DNA from: Phoronis ovalis
Taxonomy: Eukaryota; Phoronida; Phoronidae
Direction: 5' to 3'
NCBI GenBank assembly: GCA_028565635.1
Contig: JAOXYB010093827.1
Coordinates: 1-21,967, forward strand
DNA length: 21,967 nucleotides
Below, piece by piece: positions 1 to 10,300 of this stretch (the first letter of the stretch is position 1; each line of letters starts with the position of its first letter). The position numbers and the translations under genes were made by a program. The notes below the pieces were generated by a model. That model saw only the letters and a program-made list of their open reading frames with translations, made no database searches and was not told the origin of the DNA.

Positions 1-91
1 TTTTGCAGAATTTCACTTCGTTAGGGACTTTTTTGAAAAGTCATGTTGGAACATGGGTACCCACTTTCATATTGACCGCCCCCCCCCCGGG
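1..91. mobile_element. Right-end fragment of a small non-coding repeat element (edge-truncated)
   Basis: The segment ends in TACCCACTTTC, then about 17 bases, then a run of ten C and GGG (79-91). The right end of the element at 15647-16098 has the same layout: TACCAACTTTTC, a short gap, then CACACCCCGGG. I infer that this is the right terminus of a related element whose body lies outside the window. No protein coding is visible. The C-run is also a likely place for sequencing or assembly error. Confidence is low because only one end is present. Confidence 0.35.
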
Positions 92-1380
92 AAGAAGTAA
101 CAGAGTCAAACCAGACAAGAAGGAGTGTCAGCGATAAACAAGACAACAATTTTGGTTTAAATTTATTGAATTCTTTGACACAGTGAGTGTTTTTGCAAGA
201 GGCAAACTTCTACTAGTTTTAACACTATCTGGGCCATGACCCTACGGTAGTGACATGACATGAAGCCAGGACTACTGACTGTAAGTGTAACAAGTGATCA
301 CTCCCATTCAAGCAATCAAGGTAAAACAAAACCATGTTGAAACCCACACAATGCGAAATAAAGGATACAGTGTAGTCTCTTCGATAGGAGAGTCTTTCCT
401 ACACCAGGTGATCCAAGCAACAAAGCCATGTTTACTAAAGTACTGCTTTTTTACGATAAAGAATTCCTATTTCGCAGAAAAGCTAGTCATTTTTGCTCTG
501 GAACGTTTACGCGACACCTAGTGACGAAGATTCGTGATTTAGACTCCAACAAAGAAGAGCTCCGCTGCATCATATCCGCCACCTATTGGACGCAAATTAA
601 GCACATTGCACTTGGACATCTTATATTTGCTTATATTTATTTATTTAATATGCGTAAATTCAAAACGTCTGTAAATGGCCAGATATAAATATTTTTATTT
701 CATATTTTGTAATATTCAAATTTTCTTTTTTTCAAAAATCTCACATTTAACTTAATGTGGCCATATCTTAAACAAGCTGGTCAGTACAATCTGTTCATAA
801 GTTATCAGGCCAGCTGAAACAAAATATTCTACAGTCTGTAGATGCATGGGCTAGTAAATTTTATAGAACAAGAACTAGAGTTGAATATGTACTAGATTTT
901 TATACAAGTTATTTATAAATTATATTATAAGCGAGATATAAGGGAGATATACTATATACTAATTTGATCAGTTAATGTCTAAAAACATTCAATTGAACAG
1001 TAATGAAACGAGGATGATAAAAATTAATGGTGTTATTCAAATAGAAAATTGTATGGCAGAACATGCATAGTTTATTTTTTCTGCAAGCAGTGTAACCGTC
1101 GGTAAACCAACGAGATATTCCATTTCCACAATGACTGATGATTTATAAATACAATCAAAATGATGATGATAACCCGGGGATGATAATCGGAATTAGTTGC
1201 AATTACTATAGAAATTAAACAGGGCGGCAGTTTAGGAGGGGTCCAATTCTAATTTTTTCTCGGCGAGATAAAAAACAACAATTATTTGTTTGAATAATAA
1301 TTATTATTTCTTCTGGAGCAAGTAAATTAAACACAGAAACTCAAACAAGCTGGAAGCTGCTATCCACAGTAGGCGACACA
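92..1380. other. Intergenic, no gene recognised
   Basis: This AT-rich stretch upstream of HGS has only short chance reading frames (294-521 and 428-688 on +). They overlap each other, resemble no known protein and have no splice context. It contains a perfect AT palindrome at 1293-1308 (AATAATAATTATTATT) and a GC-richer patch at about 1220-1265. I see no RNA gene or coding exon. Confidence 0.6.
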
Positions 1381-1389
1381 AACTGGTAA

Positions 1390-1442
1390 TGACGTCATTC
1401 TGTTAGTCGCCATTTTGGTCAAAGTCTGGCGCAAGTGAGTCA
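1390..1442 (+). promoter_or_regulatory. Putative HGS core promoter: CRE, YY1-type and AP-1-type sites
   Basis: Three recognisable sites lie 55-107 bp before the HGS start codon. A perfect CRE palindrome TGACGTCA is at 1390-1397, GTCGCCATTTTGG (YY1-type core GCCATNTTG) is at 1406-1418, and TGAGTCA (AP-1 type) is at 1436-1442. No TATA box stands in a convincing position. YY1-type and CRE sites close to the start are common in TATA-less housekeeping promoters in animals, which suits HGS. The transcription start is not known; it probably lies near or just after the YY1-type site. Confidence 0.5.
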
Positions 1443-1496
1443 GCTGAGTTTGTTTTGATCAGTTACTTCTTTATTTCACCACGTACGGAACATAAA

Positions 1497-4302
1497 ATGT
1501 TTAAGTCAAGTTCTCCATTTGATAAGGCTTTAGGTAAGTTAACGAAAATGAAATTTTCTTCATATTTCCTATAGACTGGATTAATTTTCGCTAGAAGTAG
1601 AATCTAGACACTTGTCTTGATTTTCTAATACATTAAATAAAGTAAAGACAAAGTAATAATTGACTCGTGTCTGTTCTACTTCTAGTCTGAAATTCTGAAA
1701 ATCTAGAACTATTCGACCATAAATTAGAACAGAAGAACGATTTAATTCTTCTGTTTCTAATTTGAGGAATCTTTGATATATCTAGTATAGCCTGCCAGAT
1801 ACCAAATCAAATGTGAAAATTGCAAAGCCCGTTGGTTAATTTATATACCCCAGTGTATACTACTAGTACTAATACTACTATACTTTAGTATAGTCCAAAA
1901 TAAACAACAGAGTTGTATGTACTCCATGTCACCAACTCTTGTCCTCTGTTGATTTTCTAAACACAAAATCAACATTGGAACGCCTAGAGGACACGAATTG
2001 GACTAAATTGTACTTATGGTGGAAATACCATACAAGAATCCCTAGACCATGCATTGTTACATTTACATATGTATAATATAGTAGGGAAACCGAAAGCCTA
2101 CATCTTTAACATCCGTATATGAATAAATTGAATGATTCATTTACAGATAAAGCCACAAGTCAACTGTTACTGGAACCAGATTGGGATTCTATTTTGTCCA
2201 TTTGTGACTATGTCAGAGGTGGGGACACAAAGTAAGTACACAGAATACTTTTTCTGCTACAAAACTTGAAATAGAACTGACTTCTGGACTCCGGTAAGGA
2301 CTGCATTTTTTTTGGGTTTTTTACTTCTGTTTTACTGTCATTTTGTTACACGTTTTAACCATTAGATCATTCACCAGATGACTGTCCACTTGGTTGCAAT
2401 ACAATAGAATATAACCTGTTTTCTCATGGGCACTTGTATTAAATTAGGGTTGAAAAACAGACCATAAATGTGTATTTAACTGCTTAAATATGACCTCTTT
2501 AGCAGGCTTGTAGGTTTAAAGAGTGAACCTTTAGCAGACCTTCTCAATCAGTAAAGCATAACCTTTTTATGCACCTGTATCTTATGGTTAAAACATACCC
2601 TTTGGCAGACCTATACATTTTGAAAACCACACAATATTTGCCAATATTTCCCTGAATGTACTCTTAATGCAGAACGTGTTTTATGCACTTGGTTGAAAAA
2701 AAATGCTTTTTCTGCAATTTTTTGTTGATGCATCTAGACCCACCCTTTGACCCATGCTTTAGGTCTGTTTTCCTGATTTTACTGCAGTGTATAAAAAGGA
2801 GCGCAAGTTTTACTGTCTGAAGGTTTGTTTCTTAATATGGATTCTTCACTTTTTTTCTGTCCAGGCATGGAACATAATGTAAAATGAGACATCCTTTAAT
2901 ATAACAGACCTTGATTATTCTTTGATCAAGTCAGTGTATTTGATGCTACAGTAGTTTTTACATAACACTGTTACCGTTGACCGAATATTAACTGATTGAC
3001 ATAAGTATCTCGAAACTTCAATCTGTTTCTGAATGTCACAACTTACGCCTTAAAATGAGCGCCTGTAATATCTTTATTACAGAGCCAAATATGCAGTAGA
3101 ACAAATTAAGAAGAAAATATCAAATGATAACCCACGGTGTGCCTTGTACGCACTACAGGTAAGAAGTTATATCATAGTTGTATATCCATTCAAGTTTTTG
3201 GACTTAACATGTACATGTTTAAGAGCAACAAACACCTGTAGAAATGAAGAGCAACAAAGGTTTGTAAAACATAAAAGAATGATTGATGTTGAATTTCATT
3301 AAAAAATACTTGTTATGTGCTATAACAGAAAGAAATATTAGAAATACGGATAACTTAAATCCAAATTTGCAATTGACAACTATACTTTGTTGCAGGTGTT
3401 GGAGTCTGTCATGAAGAACTGTGGGTCTCAAGTTCATGTGGAAGTTGCAACAAAAGAGTTTATGGAATACATCAAAGAGTTGGTGAAGGTATGTTTGTAA
3501 CTATTGAAGTTATTCTTGTTACAGAGGTATCAAAGCATGTCATGCTAGAAATTAAAAAAAAAAAATAGTCAGAATAAACTTCTACACAATGATGTATTTA
3601 ATATTTTGCAATCTTGCTTAGAATGTGCCAATTACTGAATTATGTTTTACATGCTTCAAGATTTAGGAATAAATTTTAATAATAAATTTGATTGAGTGGC
3701 ATCAATAGTTGAAAAGGCTTGTTGAAATTAAATAGTGAATAGTTTTTCAATAAAATGGGCTTGCTGCAAGCTTGTGTTTTTGAAATAATATAGTTTAAAT
3801 TCAAACCAACATCATTTGAAACATTCTAATGAAAAATCGCATCTGAGGTAATATTACACCGTATATTATTGGTCTAACATAGCCATTCAGTATTAATTTA
3901 TGACTGTTGATGAGACACGTAATATAACTTTTTACACTTCATTTTTTTGTAACATTTTTGTTCACTGACTCAATTATTGTGATACTGTGTAATTATTTCG
4001 GATGAAACCCGACTCTGTAAAAGACAAACTTTTAGAATTGATTCAAGTATGGTCTCATGCTTTTTAGAAACTAATCAAACAACAAGATTATTCAAGGTAC
4101 ATACCATTTGATGAAAATGGAAGGTCCGTTTAACAGATAAATCAAAACAGTAATATGCGATTGTTTATTTAATTATTTCAGTTTAATCCTGAGCCTGTAA
4201 AAGGCAAGATTTTAGAACTGATCCAAGTATGGTCGCATGCCTTTAGAAACGACACACAGTACAAGATTATTCAAGATACATATAATTTGATGAAAATGGA
4301 AG
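1497..4302 (+). CDS. HGS: HGS exons 1-5: VHS domain
   Basis: The five exons encode residues 1-137. Hallmarks of the Hrs VHS superhelix are [17 protein letters not shown], then [17 protein letters not shown], then [17 protein letters not shown], and [15 protein letters not shown] with KMEG at the domain end. Exon 1 carries only 12 codons plus one base, and the N-terminus [12 protein letters not shown] differs from vertebrate Hrs before the domain begins. Exon 5 (4182-4302) is 121 nt with phase 0 at its start and phase 1 at its end. A decayed copy of it lies 180 bp upstream at 4002-4123. Confidence 0.95.
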
Positions 4303-7300
4303 GTTTGTTTTTGTAACTAATACTTGTTAACTGTGAAATAAATAATGTAAATACTGCAAATATAATCATCATGATACCTTTCTGGTGTGCAGAATATAAC
4401 ATTAATTCCTAAAAAATATGCAGGGGTTATTATTGTCATGTCTAACATATGTATATATACATGATAACAATTTTCTGCTTGCACAATTGCTTTTATTTTA
4501 AGGCAAATTTGCACCGTTATGCACATACACATTTTGATACTAAAGAAGTCATGAAACACAGGCAGCATAGAAACATCTTCATTGTTTCAGCAATTGTGTA
4601 ACCTTGCGCTTACTTTGCTGGATGTTATAAATAAATATTCTTATGTTCTGATTCTTCCCTCAAATGAACATAAAATATTTACCATTAAAACACTTCACAA
4701 CTTAATAGGATGATAAGCCAATGGCAGCAACGTTTATTTTTCAACCTCACAACTAATACACTGTCCCAATCTTAAACGGAATGACAATAATACATTTACT
4801 GTAGTACTAATTTAAGTTAGATCTGGATCTAGCTGTAACTAGTAAGTGATGTTCTGCAATACTTTTTGTTAAAATCTAAATTAAGTTCTCGTTTTCTAAT
4901 TCAGATGACATGATTACTGTTCTGTTGACTGCCTATGCCTCAAGTACTTAAAATCCCTTTGTAAGCTTTATATATACCTGCTAGACCTCTCGCGAGACTA
5001 CACAACTGGTTTAACCAGTTGTTTGTGTACCAGTAATAAATATATTTCTGTTTACTTAGGTTACCAATTTCCTGTGCTTAAAGAAGCTGACGCCATGTTT
5101 TCTGCAGAAACCGCACCTGAATGGCATGATGGGGATAACTGTCACCGCTGTAGAACTGATTTCGGAACCTTCACTAGAAAGGTGGCTAATTTAAATGCAA
5201 CAAATATATAGACTCTTGTTATAGTGGGGATCACTGTGTCACATTAGCAAAAAAAATAGGATTCTTTTTTTATTCCGCAAAATTTAGTATTTATCATTGA
5301 CAAGATCACCGCAATGCCACCTGGGGAGCTAATTTTAGATTTCTAAATAAGTAGTGTTAATAGTGTAATTATACTTAGATGTTTTGGCAGCATATTATTA
5401 TTAAGTTTGCAATCAAATGATGATGATACATTGTGAAGGCAGTTAAACTGCTTTACGCAAATAATGTATCATTCTGATAATAAAAAGGAAGAGAAACAAC
5501 ATAACTCTAAATTCATTGAATATAGAGAAAGCAAGTGTTAATATCTAATAACGTAATCTTGGCAAACGTAAAACATAAATTTTGACAAACAAAATTTTGA
5601 ACTCAACATTTATTCATTAGTCAATACCAATCTAAATCTTTGTTGTATTTCAGCATCATTGTCGAAACTGTGGACAAGTATTCTGCAACAAATGTTCTTC
5701 AAAGAATTCTATTATTCCAAAGTTTGGTATTGAGAAGGAAGTCCGAGTGTGTGATGCCTGTTTTGATTCCATTAACTCGTAAGTGTTTATTTTGTATGTC
5801 AATGTATTGTAAAGTTTACATTCTACTAATATACTTCAGTACTAATTGGCTTCAGCACAAAAGGTCTGGCATTTGTGACATCCAGTGAAAACGACAGTCT
5901 AGAGTATTTTGATCGCTATTCCATCAGTTGATTTACCCTATACCTGTTTAGTATTGCAAGCAGATTTTCATTCAATTACACTTCAAAGTGATTCTTGCTT
6001 TTAAAATTCCGGAACAAAACTATAGAAACAGTTACTGATTAGATGGATATGTTATACTAAATTATACATCATATTCTAAACAGTAACTCGTATTTTTATT
6101 TTGAAGAATTGTCACAATTTCTGTAGAAAGTATTCTTGTTTTGCTTGTTGAGTATCAGCGGGAGGGATTGAAACAGCCACTTAAGATGAAACTGTTCTAA
6201 ATACCGTTATTTAAGTTCTTGATTTTGATTATCTCATTTATTTTCAGAACCAGTAGTAGTGCACCAGGGAAGCCTGATGGTGATCAGTTACCTGCCGAAT
6301 ACCTGGCTAGCCCTCTGTCTAAGCAGCCCCAGGTATGTAACAAAAAAAATATGAAGTTTGTTGTCAAATGGATATTATAATGTAAAACTTTTAATATGCC
6401 TTATTGCAATGCAAAAATGACTGTAGGTTTTAAAATAGGGAATCGTACCATATCATCATAGTTATTTATATATTCGCAGAACAGAACATTGCTGTGTGCA
6501 AATGTGGTTGTATGAGGTTGCAAAGCTTGAGAATGCTACTATTTGTCAGTACAAAGGATTAGCTAAAGATTACTGTTGAAGCATCTAAAAATTTGTTTCA
6601 TTTCTTTGAGCTGGTACTAATTCACATAAAATTCTAGATAGAATTTACAAATTTATTTAGATTATTTATTATTTTTAGGCTCCTACAACGACGAAGTCTG
6701 AAGCTGAACTTCGAGAAGAAGAAGAATTACAATTGGCCTTAGCTCTGTCTCAGAGTGAGGCTGAGTCGAAAGAAAAAGAGGTAAACATTGTTAAGAATAT
6801 TTAACTATAAAGTACCATGATGCCCCATGTAACTTCAGGGTATTATCAGAAAAACTGAGCCTCGCAGAACGTATCAAGTTGTCGTTCACCTACCCATATT
6901 TTATAATTGATACTGTAAACCTATTGTATACCATAAACAATAACAGTTTGTAGTTCCCATATATTTGTCTCCTATTATCTCTAAGGGACCTGTATAAAAT
7001 TCATGTTTCTAATCTGTGTGTAGTTTATGCAGGAGTCAATTGAAAGCCTGGGGACCCAGAGAATAGCTGGGCATGTAACAATTTTGAAGGTAACATCCCC
7101 AGTATTAGTCCCATTAACGGGCCTTTTGGTAGCGTGCATCCCTGGACGTGCCCTTACCTCGACTAGAAATAGTTCTTAAACATGGAATCTTTAGCACAAT
7201 TCTATTAAATTAACAAATATCCTTTCAAATTATGTACTTGCATTTTTTTCTATCATTGACCCCTTGATTTAAAATACATCAAAGCTCTGTCTCGAGAATA

Positions 7301-10300
7301 TCGAAGTTTCTTGCGATAGTTTATACATAGTTCAATGGTGCCAAGCAGGTCTTACTGGCTCTGGGCTTTAAAAAATGCTGAAAAAAATTTAAAAGCAAGT
7401 TTTAAAAGCACCAGTTTGTGATTTCATCCAATATGTGCATCTGCCAATCGAGAAAATAAGGTACCATATCTGCAATTTCCTGGCCTGTCATCTCCCCCTG
7501 TATTTTTTAACATCCTCGGTCAAGATGGGGTCAAGGTCCCGGCTCTGGACATGAAACATCCCTGGTACTTCCCCGCCATGCAAGGTACTGCCTGGTTGTA
7601 ATCCCCTGTTATTTGCTCGTTATCCCCTGCTATTCCCCGGTCCCTAGGGGCCGGGGTTTCAATTGGCTGCTGCATTACCACTGTATCAAATGTTCACACA
7701 AAACATTTCAACAGAAAACCTACCCTAAGTTGTGGTCAGTGTGTCATTCTTCTGTCCAGTGTTATTTATGTACCTTACCCTGTTTTCTTATATTGCAGAA
7801 AAAGAAGGTAGTGTGTGTTATGTGATAGATTAAATCTTAGTTATATGTGTCATATTTTCCTATACTCGTTAGTTATGCTCCTTTTATTTTCTGAATGTCA
7901 AGAGTATTCTTCTGTTGCTGTTAGTGTGATCGTTTGAGAAAATATGAGAACAATGCTTTTTGCTCAGTGCTCTATTTTAATTTATAGTTAGTTATATTGC
8001 CGTCACTCTTATTACATACCAGTCCTTTTTCAAATAATATTTTGCTAGTTTCAGAATAATGCTTTTATTAGATATTTTATTTTCCTGCTTAAATCGTATT
8101 TATATGATAAGTAGAGCAGATTGTAATCTGGCTGGTAATAATAGATGTTATTATGAGCACAGATCACATGATGAACTTTTGTTAGATACATTTCTGGTAC
8201 AAAACTAGTGCTCTAGCTAACCGCAGTCATGAGTTTGAGTGCCTTGTAGTTAGACAACAGTATGTGTGGATTTCTATCAGTATATCATTCTTAGTACATA
8301 TTGTTCGGAACTTTAACCTAGTCTGCTATGAAAAGCCTGGTAAGTATCGTGCACACACTGGCCTGTATGTAGATTAATATAAATGTTACAAGCTCAACAC
8401 TACTTGCATGATGTTTCCTTGTTGCTATACTTTTAGCACTGTAACAGTAATTGTTATCATATTTTACAGAGACATAGATTAAGGAACAATATTAATTATG
8501 GATACGCTGGGTCCTCTCAGCCTGAAAGATCTTCATCTCCACGGCAACAACCAGAATCTAATGTGGTAAGTAAACCAATGCCACATTTACTGGACATGTT
8601 TTTCCAGATTCTCTTTGGTTAACTATATTGGTACAGTTTGCACTAACATGCCACGTCTTTGTTAGGTCATACACTGTCTCTTGATTTGATTTCTGCTGCA
8701 GTTATGTGTGGTGACTGTACTTCACTGATTTAGAACATTTCAAGTTATTTACCACTTAAATCATTTATAGGTACTGTGTTTTTTGGTAAGTAACAATGGA
8801 ATAAATATTTATAGCACAATTTTTATTACATTTCCACAATGTCATATTGTAATCAGCTTTCTATTGTTGTGAACTGCTTTCTGAAGGAACTTTGGAAATA
8901 AAACTAAAAACTTTGCATGTCACAATAGTTTATATCTCAAGGTTTTCATCGTGTGGAATTCACATTTCCTGCTTGATATTTGCTAAGTTCAGACTACTCT
9001 CGAAGTAAATGCTGGCTAATCCAATTTTCTAACAATGTTTCTTGTTTCTTTTTTAACACATTTCTGAAATGTTATTACTTATGATAAATTTGTTTGTTTC
9101 ACATTATTTGTTGTCTGCTTTGTTCTTTTTAGCAGAAAGTTTCAGTACCATCTTTTGACACAAGTGATATGGACCCAGAATTAGCTCGTTATTTGAATCG
9201 TAATTACTGGGAGCAGAAACAGACAGAGACAAAATCAGTTGCTAATAATGCCGTTGTAGCTACTGCTCCTAGTGCTCCAGCAGTCTCTACAGCTGAACCC
9301 ATAACTACCATGGCTAAAGCCCAGGAGGTTTGTGGTAGTATTAATTTCAACGAATATCATGTCTTCGAACTAATGCAATTATTCAATAGCTGTAGTTTAT
9401 CATTGCTGGAATCTTTAAGTAGATTAACAACTGTATAACACATTTCTACATTTTGTAAATACATAATTATTGTATTCTGTGCTTGCAGATTTTTCCAAAA
9501 TGGGGAAGTGGTTTCTCAGTAATATTAATGAGTATTTTAGTATGTTTACTTGGACATTACGATACATTCCCTTGATGACTGTCACTAAGACAAGTTTTAA
9601 AATTATATTTCTTACCATAATGTTGCAGATTGTTCAGCAAAATGGTGAAAATTCTCAAGATGAGGAACAGTTCCTGCATGCATTACGAAGTAGTCTGGAG
9701 ATTTTTGTTAACCGCATGAAGAGTAATTCTCAACGAGGACGTAGCATTGCTAATGATACATCTGTACAGACATTGTTTATGACTATAAATGCCATGCATC
9801 CTCAGCTAATGAAATACATGGGAGAACAGGAGGATAAAAGAAGTATGTGCTATCTCAAACATTGTTCTTTCTTAGGTCACATTGATGAGAATTGAAGCAT
9901 GAATTATACATGTGTGCAATTTATTTTTAAATTGGATGTTTTTTTCTTAGGTAAAATTTCTCAAAATACCTGTGTTATTTTCCGGTGTTTCTATAATATA
10001 AAATTCCTTAAACTCTTTTGTTAACATTGGTATCTAGATAACTGAGCTAGCAACTCTCAGGCCAGAGTTGATGATAACTATGCATGTTAAAGACATACCT
10101 ATGTTGTATCAGGTATCGAGTAACTATATTTCTACGTATTATGCACAGTAGTGTTATGTTTTCAGCGTACTATGAATCTCTGCAAGACAAGTTGGCTCAA
10201 TTAAAGGATGCGCGTGAAGCTTTAGATGCTCTTCGTGACGACCACCGTGAGAAGAAACGTCGTGAAGCAGAAGAACAAGAACGTCTGAGGCAGATCCAAA

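Larger units (their letters stand above)
1534..2146. other. HGS intron 1, rich in fold-back sequence
   Basis: The intron opens with GTAAGT and closes with TTTACAG. About a third of its length is taken up by three separate inverted repeats (1591-1685, 1721-1763, 1932-2001). A short hairpin CTATACTTTAGTATAG also lies near 1878-1893. No coding potential is seen. Confidence 0.6.
6781..8469. other. HGS intron 9, with MITE and candidate microexon
   Basis: This is the longest intron of the gene. It contains the TIR-bounded element at 7014-7683 and a 9-nt exon candidate at 7799-7807. The remainder (7810-8469) is AT-rich with nothing recognised. Confidence 0.55.

Noticed and set aside
294-688. Two overlapping + strand reading frames left of HGS
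   Set aside because: No recognisable domain, AT-rich codons, mutual overlap and no splice context. Chance frames.
1721-2001. Intron 1 hairpins as microRNA genes
   Set aside because: One stem is too short and the other has an asymmetric internal loop. Without small-RNA evidence a microRNA call is not justified.
9470-9895. 141-codon frame through HGS exon 12
   Set aside because: Only 9629-9842 is exon. The rest is read-through of flanking introns past a clear TTGCAG acceptor and GTATGT donor.
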